A program made the translations under genes and the position numbers. From the NCBI RefSeq assembly GCF_018614195.1, contig NZ_JAGGOT010000001.1, positions 1 to 64,000 on the forward strand: 64,000 bases of DNA. The letters run 5' to 3'. Numbering within the stretch: the stretch's first letter is position 1; the number at the start of each line of letters is the position of its first letter. The notes beneath the pieces are model-generated. The model saw nothing but the letters and a program-made list of their open reading frames with translations. It made no database searches and was not told the DNA's origin. The stretch comes from Streptomyces sp. ISL-43. Lineage in GTDB: Bacteria; Actinomycetota; Actinomycetes; Streptomycetales; Streptomycetaceae. Below, one piece after another: positions 18,621 through 27,835 of the stretch.

Positions 18621-19442
18621 GTGTCTGAGCCACTTAACCCCCAGAATCCCGCCTCCCCGCCCGCGCCGGAGGCGACCGGTACCTACACGCCCCCGAAGTG
18701 GCGGACCGAGCCGCGGTTTCCCGACGGGCCCGCGCCCGATCCGGCCGGGTCGCATCACGAGCGGCGGATCCGGAGCTTCCAGCCCCGGCGCAGCCGGGTC
18801 ACCACCGGGCAGGGCGAAGCCCTGAAGCGGCTCTGGGGAACCTGGGGGCTCGACATCGACGGGCATGACGTCATCGATCTGAAGCAGATGTTCGACGGGC
18901 TTCCCGTCGTGCTGGAGATCGGCTTCGGCATGGGTGAGGCCACCGCGCAGATGGCGGCCGCCGACCCGGGGACGGGAATCCTCGCCGCCGACGTGCACAC
19001 CCCGGGCCAGGGCAACCTCCTCGCCCTCGCCGAGCGCGAGGGGCTCGGCAACGTGCGCGTCGCGAACGGCGATGCCATCATCCTGCTCCGGGAGATGCTG
19101 CCGCCCGATTCCCTCGCCGGGATCCGCGTGTACTTCCCCGACCCCTGGCCCAAGGCCCGCCACCACAAGCGGCGCCTGATCCAGCCCGAGTTCCTCGCGC
19201 TGGCCGCCACCCGCATGGCGCCCGGGGCGATCCTGCACTGCGCGACCGACTGGGAGCCGTACGCCGAGCAGATGCTCGAAGTGCTGACCGCGCAGCCGGA
19301 GTTCGAGAACACGCGGGCCGACGGCGGCTACGCGCCCCGTCCCGACTTCCGCCCCCTCACCCGTTTCGAGGGGCAGGGGCTCGACAAGGGGCACGTCGTA
19401 CACGACGTGCTCTTCCGCCGCATCGACAACCCGGGGATCTGA
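18621..19442 (+). CDS. trmB: tRNA (guanine46-N7)-methyltransferase
   Basis: This 273-residue SAM-dependent enzyme methylates G46 in the tRNA variable loop. The core shows motif I LEIGFGMGEATAQMA, acidic post-I IlAADVHTPG, the RVANGDAIILL region and the TrmB hallmark RVYFPDPWPKARHHKRRLIQP. The C-terminal TRFEGQGLDKGH is also typical of the family. About 60 N-terminal residues before the core are Pro-rich, as in other Streptomyces TrmB proteins. GTG at 18621 is the first start in frame and fits a leaderless message. Confidence 0.93.
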   Translation: MSEPLNPQNPASPPAPEATGTYTPPKWRTEPRFPDGPAPDPAGSHHERRIRSFQPRRSRVTTGQGEALKRLWGTWGLDIDGHDVIDLKQMFDGLPVVLEIGFGMGEATAQMAAADPGTGILAADVHTPGQGNLLALAEREGLGNVRVANGDAIILLREMLPPDSLAGIRVYFPDPWPKARHHKRRLIQPEFLALAATRMAPGAILHCATDWEPYAEQMLEVLTAQPEFENTRADGGYAPRPDFRPLTRFEGQGLDKGHVVHDVLFRRIDNPGI

Positions 19443-19474
19443 GCTACGTCACTCCTCGTGTCGGTGTCGCTCGG

Positions 19475-19480
19475 TAGAGT
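19475..19480 (+). promoter_or_regulatory. -10 element of prsW-like gene, probable leaderless transcript
   Basis: TAGAGT is followed by 6 bases and then the GTG at 19487. This matches the -10-to-start spacing of leaderless actinobacterial mRNAs. Confidence 0.5.
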
Positions 19481-19486
19481 CATGGC

Positions 19487-20824
19487 GTGCTCCGAGCGAC
19501 AACCCGGCTGTCCCGCGCGGCCCATGTGGCCCGCGCGGCCCACGTGCCCACGTACGTGCTCGTCGTGCTGCTCGCCGCCTCCGGGATCTCGATCCTGGAA
19601 CTCGTGCGGGAGCAGACCGGCACCCCCGGGTTCTTCGTCGGCCTCGGCCTGGCCCTGCTGCCGGTGGCGCCGCTCATGGCGGCGTTCCGGTGGGTGGGCC
19701 GGGCCGCGCCGCATCCGTGGAGGCAACTGCTCTTCTGCTTCGGCTGGGGAGCGTGTGCGGCGGCGCTGATCGCCATACTGGCCAACAGTTTCGCCACCGA
19801 GTGGATAGCCGCGGCCACGGCCGATCCCTCCGACGCCGACCAGCTCGGCTCGGTGGCCATCGCGCCGGTGGTCGAGGAGAGCGCCAAGGCGGCCGCCCTG
19901 CTGCTGGTGTTCCTGTTCCGAAGACGCCAGTTCACCGGCCCCGCCGACGGTTTCGTGGTGGCCGGCTTCACCGCAACGGGCTTCGCCTTCACCGAGAACA
20001 TCCTCTACCTCGGCAACGCCTTCGACGAGGACGCGGAGAACGGCACCGCCGTGCTGAACTCCGTCACGGCGGCGACCTTCTTCGTCCGCGGCATCATGTC
20101 GCCGTTCGCGCATCCGCTGTTCACGGTGTTCACCGGCCTGGGTTTCGGCGCGGCCGCGCTCTGCGTCCACCGCGTGCGCCGGGCCGGGCTGCCGCTGCTC
20201 GGACTCGCCTCGGCGATGGGGCTGCACGCACTGTGGAACAGCTCGTCGGACCTCGGGGAGTCCGGCTTCTACACGGTCTACGGGTGCGTGATGGTCCCCC
20301 TGTTCGGGCTGCTGGCGTGGCTGGCCGTGTGGATACGGCGCCGGCGCCTGCGGGCCGTCGCCGGGGAGCTCGCGGTGTACGCGGCCGCCGGCTGGCTGGG
20401 CCCTGCCGAGGTCCCCGCGCTGGTGTCGATGCCGGCGCGGTCACTGGCCCGCGAGCTGGCCCGGAGCACGGGCGGCCGCCCGGCCGGGCGCGCGGTGGCC
20501 CGGTACGAGGCCGACGCGGCGGCCCTCGCCCTGCTGCGCCACCGGGTGCGCAGCGGGGGTCCGGCCCGCGAGCCCGACTTCGCCGGCCGGGAGCGGGAGT
20601 TGCTGCACCGGCTCTGGCTGCGCCGCGCCACGGCGGGACCGGCCCTGTCCCGGGCGGCGGTCCTGGAGGAGCTGCTGCCGCCCTGGTTCGACCCGCTGGG
20701 GCACCGGGTCCCTATGGAGCGGCCCGCGCCGGCCGGCGTACCGGCTCCGCGGCACCATCGCGGACTCCGGTCGCCTAGACGTTCAGACCCCGTGCCGTCA
20801 GCCATGTCAGCGGGTCCACCGTAG
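19487..20824 (+). CDS. PrsW-family intramembrane metalloprotease
   Basis: This 445-residue protein has about eight membrane segments in its first 300 residues. The PrsW motifs are present: PVVEESAKA (Glu-Glu pair), GFAFTENILYL, FAHPLFTVFTGLGFG and MGLHALWNSSSD. They supply the Glu and His residues thought to bind zinc. PrsW in Bacillus cleaves an anti-sigma factor; the substrate here is unknown. A basic soluble tail of about 150 residues follows. The last 50 bases overlap the convergent M23 peptidase gene. Confidence 0.85.
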   Translation: MLRATTRLSRAAHVARAAHVPTYVLVVLLAASGISILELVREQTGTPGFFVGLGLALLPVAPLMAAFRWVGRAAPHPWRQLLFCFGWGACAAALIAILANSFATEWIAAATADPSDADQLGSVAIAPVVEESAKAAALLLVFLFRRRQFTGPADGFVVAGFTATGFAFTENILYLGNAFDEDAENGTAVLNSVTAATFFVRGIMSPFAHPLFTVFTGLGFGAAALCVHRVRRAGLPLLGLASAMGLHALWNSSSDLGESGFYTVYGCVMVPLFGLLAWLAVWIRRRRLRAVAGELAVYAAAGWLGPAEVPALVSMPARSLARELARSTGGRPAGRAVARYEADAAALALLRHRVRSGGPAREPDFAGRERELLHRLWLRRATAGPALSRAAVLEELLPPWFDPLGHRVPMERPAPAGVPAPRHHRGLRSPRRSDPVPSAMSAGPP

Positions 20825-21809
20825 CGCCGCCTTCGCGGACTTCGAGGTGGAGGTGGGGGCCGGTGACGTTGCCCGTGGCGCCGACCCGGCCGATGGTGTC
20901 GCCCGCGGCGACCGAGCCGCCGGTGACCGACATCGAGGACAGGTGGCAGTACCAGACCTCGGTGCCGTCGGCCAGTTCCAGCACGATCCGGTAGCCGTAC
21001 GCGCCGGACCAGCCGGCGGAAGTGATCTTGCCGCTGCCGACGGCCTTGACGGGGGTACCGGTCGGGGCGGCGAAGTCGAGGCCGGTGTGGTGGCCGGAGG
21101 ACCACATCGAGCCGGAGTCCCCGTAGTGCGAGGTGAGCGTGTAGGCCGAGGTGGGCAGGGCGTAGCCGCCGGCCGCCTTGATGGCGGCCTCCCTGGCCTT
21201 GGCCTCCGCTGCCGCCCTGGCCTCCTGCGCCTCGCGCTCCTCCTTGGCCGCCTGCTCGGCCGCCGCCGCCTCGGCCGCCTGGCGCGCACGCTCCTGGGCC
21301 TCGCGGGCCTCCTTGGCGGCGGCCTCCTGGGCGACCCGCTGCGACTCGGCCTGCTCCTGGGCGGCGGCCGCCTCCTGCTGGGACTCGGCCTGCTGGAGGA
21401 TGCGGCTGCGCAGCAGCTCGCCCGCGTCGGCGCGGCGGTCGGCCTGCCGCGGGAAGATCCCGGTCCGGGCCGGGGCGGCGTCCGCGTCCGCCTGCGGCGT
21501 CTCGGCGGCGGCGTCGTCGGCGTCGTCCTCGCCGCCCAGTACGCCGGGCAGTGAGGGCATGGAGGGCAGGGATATGGCGACCTGGGGCCGGTCCTGCGCG
21601 GTGGCGATGCCGCTCGCGCCGACCGCCGCGATGACACCGACGCCGAGGACGGTGGACGAACGGGCGAGTCCCCCGCGCTGCTTGAGTACGCGGTGCTTGC
21701 CGCGCGGCGGTCGCGCCGAGTCCTCCGTGGGGTTCCACTCGCCCCAGGCGCCGGCGGTGGGCGGCTCCTGGACTTCGATGCCTTCAGGGGCAGGCGAGTT
21801 GGAGGCCAC
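20775..21809 (-). CDS. Secreted M23 peptidase with coiled coil
   Basis: This 344-residue cell-wall hydrolase starts at the GTG at 21809, 9 bases after AGGAG. A cytoplasmic leader with the basic KHRVLKQRGG precedes a membrane or signal segment (STVLGVGVIAAVGASGIATA). A long Ala/Glu/Arg coiled coil follows (about residues 130-220). The peptidase domain shows SGHHTGLDFAAPTGTPV (H-x3-D zinc ligands) and GPHLHLEVR (H-x-H). Such LytM enzymes cut peptidoglycan peptides. The 280 bases upstream were checked for the c-di-AMP riboswitch found before some cell-wall hydrolase genes, and none was recognised. Confidence 0.88.
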   Translation of the reverse strand: MASNSPAPEGIEVQEPPTAGAWGEWNPTEDSARPPRGKHRVLKQRGGLARSSTVLGVGVIAAVGASGIATAQDRPQVAISLPSMPSLPGVLGGEDDADDAAAETPQADADAAPARTGIFPRQADRRADAGELLRSRILQQAESQQEAAAAQEQAESQRVAQEAAAKEAREAQERARQAAEAAAAEQAAKEEREAQEARAAAEAKAREAAIKAAGGYALPTSAYTLTSHYGDSGSMWSSGHHTGLDFAAPTGTPVKAVGSGKITSAGWSGAYGYRIVLELADGTEVWYCHLSSMSVTGGSVAAGDTIGRVGATGNVTGPHLHLEVREGGATVDPLTWLTARGLNV

Positions 21810-22090
21810 CGGGGCACACTCCTCATGGACACGCACGCGCACGGCGCCGTCTCTTGCGACGGCTGGGACGACCGCGCTGCGTTATCGAACGGTAATAGAA
21901 GAAGGGGAGTGATTCCAAGCAGTTGCGATTGATCGTTAACGACAATCAGCCACCCACCGCACAGCCCTGGCCAGGACTTTTACCCCACTCAGGGATCAAC
22001 TCGGGCAAAAATTGGCCGACTCGCCCACCCCTCCCGCCACATCTTGATATTGACGGTCCATCAGCAACCTTGCTGAGCGCGCCCACACGA

Positions 22091-23407
22091 TTACGCTCCG
22101 TCCCCTCTCGGGACCACCGGGACCGTCCGCCGCCGCTCCGGCTGCCCCTCACCCGGCCGGGCCACCGCCAGTAGGGCCATGTCGTCGGTCGCCCCGCCGC
22201 CCGTGTGGTGGCGCACGTCGCTGCCGAGCGCGCTCAGCAGTTCGTCGGGTCCGGGGAAGACCCGACCGCGCAGCCGGGCCGCCGGATCGTAGAAGATCCC
22301 GGCCCCGTCCCGGGCCTCGGTCAGCCCGTCCGTGTAGAGGAGCAGCGTGGCCCCCGCCGGGAACTCCCACTCCTGCGCCCGGTCCGGCCAGCCGCCGAGG
22401 TCGCCCATGCCGAGCGGCAGCGCCGGGTCGACGGGGACCAGCTCCACCAGGCCCCCGTCCGCGTACAGCAGCAGCGGCTCGGGGTGGCCCCGGTTGACGA
22501 GGCGCAGCACGCCCGCGCCCGGCGGGATCTCCCCGAGCACGCACGTCGTGAAGCCCTCCACCGCGTCCAGGGCGTCACGCCGGGTGCCCTCGCGGGCCAG
22601 CGCCCGCTCCAGCCGCTGCGCCACCCCCTCCAGGGTGGGTTCGCTCTCCGCCGCCTCCCGGAACGCCCCGAGGACCACGGCGACGGCCTCGACCGCCCCG
22701 AGCCCCTTGCCCCGTACGTCGCCCACCGCGAGGCGGACCCCGTACGGAGTGTCCTGGACGGCGTACAGGTCGCCGCCGATGAAGGCGTCCGCCTCCGCGG
22801 CCTCGTAGCTGGCGCTGACGTGCAGGCCCGCGATGCGCTCGGCGGGCGACGGCAGTACGGCGCGCTGCGCGGCCTCGGCGATCCCGCGTACCGAGGCGAG
22901 CTGCTCGGTGCCGCGCCGCACCACGATGTTGATCAGTGCGGCCAGCCCGGAGACGGTCAGGACGGTGGCCAGCTCGGTGAGGGCCTCCGCCTTCCAGGTG
23001 GTGCCGCTGTAGACCTGCAGCAGGATCACGGCGAGCGTGGCCAGCACCCCGGTCAGCACCGTCCAGCGGAGCGTGAACAGCGGGGCGGCTACCAGCGGGG
23101 CCGCGGAGAAGAAGGGCGAGCCCGTGAAGCTGGGCGGGGTCATGACGTTGAAGGCGGCGCCGAGCGCGATCAGGGTGACGGGGACCGTTCTGACGATCCG
23201 GCGGACCACGGGGCTGCCTGCGACCGCGCCGAACACGCGCTCGCCCCTGCCCTGCCGGCCCAGCCGCGCCACGCTGCTCTCCTGCCGCCCGGTCCCTCGC
23301 ACGGGTGCGGGCCCGCCGCCGCCTCGCCCCCCAAGGCTGGCCGCCACAGGGCTCGTACGGCCACCCGGACAGGACCGTTCGGGTGAGGGGAGGGCGCCGG
23401 GGAGCAC
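22091..23407 (-). CDS. Membrane-anchored PP2C/SpoIIE phosphatase
   Basis: The protein has up to 438 residues; the exact start is uncertain (GTG or ATG candidates within the first 50 codons). Three or four membrane segments (VPVTLIALGAAFNVM, APLFTLRWTVLTGVLATLAVILL, LATVLTVSGLAALINIVV) precede a SpoIIE phosphatase domain with QRAVLPSPAERI, GGDLYAVQ, VGDVRGKGL, VNRGHPEPLLL and ATDDMALLAVA. It probably relays an envelope signal to an anti-sigma-antagonist pathway, but no partner is adjacent. It lies downstream of tRNA-fMet with a terminator hairpin between. Confidence 0.82.
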   Translation of the reverse strand: MLPGALPSPERSCPGGRTSPVAASLGGRGGGGPAPVRGTGRQESSVARLGRQGRGERVFGAVAGSPVVRRIVRTVPVTLIALGAAFNVMTPPSFTGSPFFSAAPLVAAPLFTLRWTVLTGVLATLAVILLQVYSGTTWKAEALTELATVLTVSGLAALINIVVRRGTEQLASVRGIAEAAQRAVLPSPAERIAGLHVSASYEAAEADAFIGGDLYAVQDTPYGVRLAVGDVRGKGLGAVEAVAVVLGAFREAAESEPTLEGVAQRLERALAREGTRRDALDAVEGFTTCVLGEIPPGAGVLRLVNRGHPEPLLLYADGGLVELVPVDPALPLGMGDLGGWPDRAQEWEFPAGATLLLYTDGLTEARDGAGIFYDPAARLRGRVFPGPDELLSALGSDVRHHTGGGATDDMALLAVARPGEGQPERRRTVPVVPRGDGA

Positions 23408-23439
23408 ACCGGGGCCGCCGCCGGGGCCGCCGGCATACG

Positions 23440-23477
23440 ACGAAGGCCCGGTTCCCCAAGGAGAACCGGGCCTTCGT
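23440..23477 (-). terminator. Terminator of tRNA-fMet
   Basis: A perfect 15-bp stem (23440-23454 with 23463-23477, 8-base loop) lies 6 bases beyond the tRNA 3' end. Confidence 0.8.
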
Positions 23478-23481
23478 ACTG

Positions 23482-23557
<76 letters not shown>

Positions 23558-23802
23558 TCGGTAAACCCAACTCTACGCCATCCGGGGGGAGGGCTCCGCC
23601 AATTAACGTCCACACCACCCTGGCGATGGGTATCGCCGCAGGTCAGAGCCGTAAAACCGGGGTTTCGGGCCCGTCCGCACGCGGCCGGGGCGCCGGTGGC
23701 GCGGGAACCGGGAACGGAGCGGGAGGGGTTCGGGAACCGCCGCCGGGAGTCTGTGACCAGTCGAAGGCCTGCCGACCGGGAGGCCGAGGAGAAGGGGTCC
23801 CC

Positions 23803-24390
23803 GTGGCGAAGATCGTTCTGATGTCCGGCAGCACGCGCCGAGACTCGGTGAACACCGCAGTGCTGGCGACCGTGCGCCACATCCTGGAGGGTCTGCCCGG
23901 CGAGCACGAGGCCGTGTCGCTCTCCGTCGCGGAACTGCCGTTCTACGAGGCCTCCCTGGAGCAGGCCGACGGTTCGGCGGCGGTGCGCGGGGCCAAGGAG
24001 CTGGTCGCCGGCGCGGACGCGCTGTTCATCAGCACCCCCTCCTACAACGGCGAGATGCCCGGCGCGCTGAAGAACGCGCTGGACTGGCTGTCCCGGCCGG
24101 GCGGCCAGAGCCCGCTGAGCGGCAAGGTCACGGCCGTGGCCAGCGCCTCCCCCGGAGCGCGCGGCGGGCTCGACGCCCAGCCCGGTCTGGTCGGCGTACT
24201 GCGCCGCTGCGGCGCGCAGCTCGTCGAGCACGAGCCGGTCGCCGTCGGCGGCGCCGGCGCACTGGCCGTCGAGGACGGGCGCTACACCGACCCGGAGCTC
24301 GTGGGCCGCCTCGAGGGCCTGACCCTCGCCGTACTCGCCGAGGCCTCCGGGCTCACCGCCGTCGGCGACCGCGCCGAGGCGCTCGTCTGA
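23803..24390 (+). CDS. NADPH-dependent FMN reductase-like flavoprotein
   Basis: This 195-residue flavodoxin-like protein shows KIVLMSGSTRRDSVNTAVL (phosphate-binding loop for FMN), the STPSYNGEMPGALKNALDWLSR segment typical of the family, and SASPGARGG. It probably reduces flavin or quinones with NAD(P)H. The GTG at 23803 has AGGAGAAGGGG upstream. Its stop overlaps the start of the serine acetyltransferase gene by one base (TGATG), so the two are translationally coupled. It may be a core gene captured as cluster leader or part of the biosynthetic operon. Confidence 0.8.
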   Translation: MAKIVLMSGSTRRDSVNTAVLATVRHILEGLPGEHEAVSLSVAELPFYEASLEQADGSAAVRGAKELVAGADALFISTPSYNGEMPGALKNALDWLSRPGGQSPLSGKVTAVASASPGARGGLDAQPGLVGVLRRCGAQLVEHEPVAVGGAGALAVEDGRYTDPELVGRLEGLTLAVLAEASGLTAVGDRAEALV

Positions 24391-25001
24391 TGCCCGCCGA
24401 CCGGCCCGGGCTGCTCCGGATCATGAAGGAGGACCTGGAGGTGGTGGTGGCCCGCGATCCTTCGATCCGCAGCCGCCGCGAGGCCCTGCTGCACGCGGCG
24501 CTGCCCGCGCTGTGGGCCCACAGGATCGCGCACCGGCTGCACCGGCGCGGGCTGCGGATGACCGCGCGGGCCGTCGCCTGGTACGCCCGGCGCGCCACCG
24601 CCGTGGAGATCCACCCCGGTGCGGTGCTCGGACGGCGGGTGTTCATCGACCACGGCGCGGCCGTGGTGATCGGCGAGACCGCGGTCGTCGGCGACGACGT
24701 GACCATCTACCACCAGGTGACGCTCGGCGCGGTCGGCTGGTGGAGCGACAACGACCGGGCCGACGGGGAGCGCCGCCACCCGGTGGTGGGCCACGACGTC
24801 GTGCTCGGTACGAACGCCACCGTGCTCGGGCCCGTCACCATCGGCGAGCACGCCGTCATCGGAGCCCAGGCCCTGGTGAACAAGGACGTGCCCCCGGGAG
24901 CGCGGGTGCTGGCCGCCACCGCCGTGATCAAGGCGGTCGGCGCGGAGCCGCAGCCCATGGAGGACCTGTACGCGACGACCGCCTCGGCCGGGTCCTGGTA
25001 G
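24390..25001 (+). CDS. Serine O-acetyltransferase (CysE family)
   Basis: This 203-residue protein has a left-handed beta-helix built from hexapeptide repeats (VEIHPGAVLGRRVFIDHG, VVIGETAVVGDDVTIYHQVTLG). The conserved HPVVGHDVVLGTNATVLGPVTIGEHAVIGAQALV is typical of CysE. The product, O-acetyl-L-serine, is the substrate of the cysteine-synthase-like enzyme encoded next. The short form resembles CysE enzymes linked to biosynthetic clusters. It is coupled to the upstream FMN reductase gene. 180 bases separate it from the next gene. Confidence 0.85.
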   Translation: MPADRPGLLRIMKEDLEVVVARDPSIRSRREALLHAALPALWAHRIAHRLHRRGLRMTARAVAWYARRATAVEIHPGAVLGRRVFIDHGAAVVIGETAVVGDDVTIYHQVTLGAVGWWSDNDRADGERRHPVVGHDVVLGTNATVLGPVTIGEHAVIGAQALVNKDVPPGARVLAATAVIKAVGAEPQPMEDLYATTASAGSW

Positions 25002-25181
25002 GGCCCGTCCGCACCGCAGGGACCGCGGCCCCGTAGAGCCACTCCGCACCGTAGAGCCCCTCCGCGCCGACTCCCGCGGAACCCGCGGATCCCCCGCGAA
25101 GACTTCACCGGCGTACGGCTGACCCGTACGACCCGCCACCCGAACACGCAGCCGTACGACCCGACTTGTGAGGAACCAGAC

Positions 25182-26189
25182 GTGGAAAGCCGTGAGATGC
25201 GCCCCATCGCCGACAGCATCGAGGACCTGGTCGGTTCGACCCCGCTGATCCGCCTGCGCTTCGAGGACACCGCCCCGGGCACCGAGGTGCTGGCCAAGCT
25301 GGAGTCGGCCAACCCGATGTCCAGCAGCAAGGACCGGGCCGCCCTGTACATGCTGCGGGCGGCCGAGCTGCGGGGCGATCTGACGCCCGGCAACGGCACC
25401 GTCATCGAGGCGACGTCCGGCAACACGGGCATCTCGCTGGCCGCGTTCTCCGCCGCCCGCGGCTACCGCTGCGTCATCGTGCTGCCCGACAGCGCCACGC
25501 AGGAGCGGGTCTCCCTGCTCAAGGCGCTAGGCGCGGAGATCGTGCAGACCCCGCGCGAGGCGGGGTACCCCGGCGCCATCGCCAAGGCCGAGGAGCTGCA
25601 CGCGGCGACCCCCGGCTCCTGGTTCCCCTGCCAGCACGAGAACCCCGACAACGTGAAGGCCCACTACGAGACCACCGGCCCGGAGATCTGGACCGACACG
25701 GCCGGCCGCATCGACGTCCTGGTCTGCGGCGTGGGCACCGGCGGGACCCTGACCGGCGCCGCGAGGTACCTGAAGGAGCAGGACCCGACGATCCGCGTCG
25801 TCGCGGTCGAGCCGGAGAACTCGCCCGTGCTCTCCCGGGGCGTCGGCGGCCTGCACCGGATTCCCGGTCTCAACGGCGGCTTCGTCGCCCCCACCACGGA
25901 TGTCGAGCTGATCGACCACGTGGTCACCGTGTCCGACGAGGACGCGATGACCGCCGCCCGTGCGCTCGCCCGCCGCCAGGGCATCTTCGTCGGGGTCTCC
26001 TCCGGCGCCGTCGCCCACGCCTGCGCCCAGCTGGCCGCGCACCCGGACTACATCGGCGCCTCGATCGTCACGGTCCTGCCCGACACCGGCGAGCGCTACC
26101 TCAGCCTCTGGGACGAGAACGGCGTCCCCACGGCGCGGCCCGCCGCCGAGCCGGTCGTCCAGCCGGTCGCCCTGACCGCCAAGTCCTGA
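25182..26189 (+). CDS. Cysteine-synthase-like PLP enzyme (beta-substituted alanine synthase)
   Basis: This 335-residue fold-type II PLP enzyme has the Schiff-base lysine in NPMSSSKDRAALYM, the substrate loop EATSGNTGISLA and the phosphate-binding loop GVGTGGTLTG. CysK enzymes replace the acetoxy group of O-acetylserine by sulfide; relatives in cycloserine, quisqualate and diaminopropionate pathways use other nucleophiles. SSSKDR differs from the usual NPGGSVKDR and is more like SbnA-type enzymes. The upstream serine acetyltransferase and downstream ligases argue for a non-protein amino acid. The GTG at 25182 follows TGAGGAA. Confidence 0.85.
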   Translation: MESREMRPIADSIEDLVGSTPLIRLRFEDTAPGTEVLAKLESANPMSSSKDRAALYMLRAAELRGDLTPGNGTVIEATSGNTGISLAAFSAARGYRCVIVLPDSATQERVSLLKALGAEIVQTPREAGYPGAIAKAEELHAATPGSWFPCQHENPDNVKAHYETTGPEIWTDTAGRIDVLVCGVGTGGTLTGAARYLKEQDPTIRVVAVEPENSPVLSRGVGGLHRIPGLNGGFVAPTTDVELIDHVVTVSDEDAMTAARALARRQGIFVGVSSGAVAHACAQLAAHPDYIGASIVTVLPDTGERYLSLWDENGVPTARPAAEPVVQPVALTAKS

Positions 26190-26231
26190 CCCCCACCCTC
26201 CTCTCCCCCCACTCCGCAAAGGAACCCCGAC

Positions 26232-26477
26232 ATGCCGGTGATCACCGTCGACTGGTGGCAGGGCAACGACCGTGCCCAGCGCGCCGAGCTCGTCCGCGAA
26301 CTGACCGAGACCGCCTCCCGCGTCGCCCACTGCCCGCCCGAGGCCGTGACCGTGATCGTCCGGGACGTGGAGCCGGCGTACTGGGGCAAGGGCGGCGCCC
26401 TCGCCGACGAGCTCCTCGGCGGATCCGACGCGGACGCGGACGGCGCGAGCGGCGCGCACGACGGAGCCGGGGCGTGA
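26232..26477 (+). CDS. 4-oxalocrotonate tautomerase-like protein
   Basis: This 81-residue protein begins MPVITVDWWQG, placing Pro at position 1 after Met removal, the catalytic base of the tautomerase superfamily. The helix RAELVRELTETASRVA and the strand VTVIVRDVEPAYWGKGG fit one beta-alpha-beta unit. A 20-residue Asp/Ala tail follows. It could catalyse a keto-enol or related proton shift on a pathway intermediate. An AAAGGAA site precedes it, and its stop overlaps the MFS start (GTGA). Confidence 0.75.
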   Translation: MPVITVDWWQGNDRAQRAELVRELTETASRVAHCPPEAVTVIVRDVEPAYWGKGGALADELLGGSDADADGASGAHDGAGA

Positions 26478-27835
26478 ACTTCCGCGAGCTGCACCCGAAC
26501 ATCAAGCTGCGGCTCGGCGTCGGATTCGTGCAGCGGCTGCTCGGCATCATGCTGATGCCGCTGATGGTCATCCACCTGGCCTCGCTGTACGGCGCGGCGA
26601 CGGCCGGCGTGCTCACCCTGGCCGTGGCGGTCGCCGGCATCGCCAGCAACTTCCTCGGCGGCCACCTCGCCGACGTCCACGGCCGCAAGCCCCTGATGGT
26701 CGCGGGCGAGGTCGGGGCGACCCTCACCTTCGGGCTGCTCGCCCTCGCCAACTCGCCCTGGTGGCAGTCGGGAGCGGCGACCTTCGTCCTCTTCCTGCTC
26801 AACACCTGTCTCGCGAGCGCCGCCACGCCGGCCGCCGACGCGATGATGATCGACGTCTCCACCCCGGAGAACCGCACGCTCGTCTACACGGTCAACTACT
26901 GGTCGATCAACATGGCGTTCACCGTCGGCGCCCTGATCGGCGGCTTCTTCTACGGTGACCACTTCGCCCTGCTGCTGACCGCGGCGGCCGCGCTGTCCGC
27001 GGTGACCACCCTGGTCACCTGGTGGTGGATCGCCGAGAGCGCCCCGCAGTACGCCAAGGCCCAGGCGGCCGGCGTCCCGGCCATGCTCCGCGGCTACCTC
27101 GCGGTCTCCCGGGACCGGGTGTTCCTGCGGCTGATGGTCGCGGCGACCCTCACCCGGGCCGTCGAGGTGCAGATCGGCTACTACATCGCCGTACGGCTCG
27201 CGGACGAGTTCCCCGAGCAGGCGCTCGCCGGCCTGGAGCGCTGGTTCCCGGCGGTCGACGGGGTCGCGATGCTCGGCATCCTGCGCGCGGTCAACACCGC
27301 CCTGGTCGTCGTCTTCGCCCTGTTCGCGGGCAGCATGTTCCGCCGCCTGTCCGAGCGGGTCCAGCTGTACGCGGGCGTGGCCGTCTTCACCGCCGGCTAC
27401 ATGGTCCTCGCCGTCAGCAACAGCGGCTGGATCCTGATCGCCGCCGCCGTCCTGATGACCCTCGGCGAGATCGCGAACGTGCCGGTCAAGCAGGGCCTCC
27501 TGGCCGACCTCGTGGACCCGGCGGCCCGCACCAAGTACCTGGCCGCCTACGGCCTCAACGCCCGCGTCGGGCTGCTCGTCGGTTCGCTGTGCGTGAGCGT
27601 CGGAGCCTTCGTCTCCCCGCTCGGCATGAGCCTGCTCTACGGGGCCTTCGGCCTCGGCGCCATCCTCATATACCGCTCCCTGCTGCCGCTGCGCGAGGCC
27701 CGCCGGGCCGCCGGACAGGAGCCCGGCGGCCGGCAGGACGACACCGCCGAGCAGCAGGACCCCGCGGCCGCGGAGGCGGCCCGCCCGGCCGGCCCGCCCG
27801 CCGCCCGGCCCGCCCAGAACGGAGCCCCGTCATGA
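26474..27835 (+). CDS. MFS transporter of the cluster, probable product exporter
   Basis: This protein of about 453 residues has 12 hydrophobic segments. The loop after segment 2 reads GGHLADVHGRKPLM, a clear MFS motif A. It starts at the GTG at 26474 (NFRELHPNIKLRLG), overlapping the preceding stop. The C-terminal 45 residues are Ala/Pro/Gln-rich. Its position inside the operon, coupled on both sides, suggests export of the cluster product and self-protection. Confidence 0.85.
   Translation: MNFRELHPNIKLRLGVGFVQRLLGIMLMPLMVIHLASLYGAATAGVLTLAVAVAGIASNFLGGHLADVHGRKPLMVAGEVGATLTFGLLALANSPWWQSGAATFVLFLLNTCLASAATPAADAMMIDVSTPENRTLVYTVNYWSINMAFTVGALIGGFFYGDHFALLLTAAAALSAVTTLVTWWWIAESAPQYAKAQAAGVPAMLRGYLAVSRDRVFLRLMVAATLTRAVEVQIGYYIAVRLADEFPEQALAGLERWFPAVDGVAMLGILRAVNTALVVVFALFAGSMFRRLSERVQLYAGVAVFTAGYMVLAVSNSGWILIAAAVLMTLGEIANVPVKQGLLADLVDPAARTKYLAAYGLNARVGLLVGSLCVSVGAFVSPLGMSLLYGAFGLGAILIYRSLLPLREARRAAGQEPGGRQDDTAEQQDPAAAEAARPAGPPAARPAQNGAPS

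Noticed and set aside
21810..22090. c-di-AMP riboswitch before the M23 peptidase gene
   Set aside because: None of the conserved sequence blocks of that riboswitch could be found in the leader.
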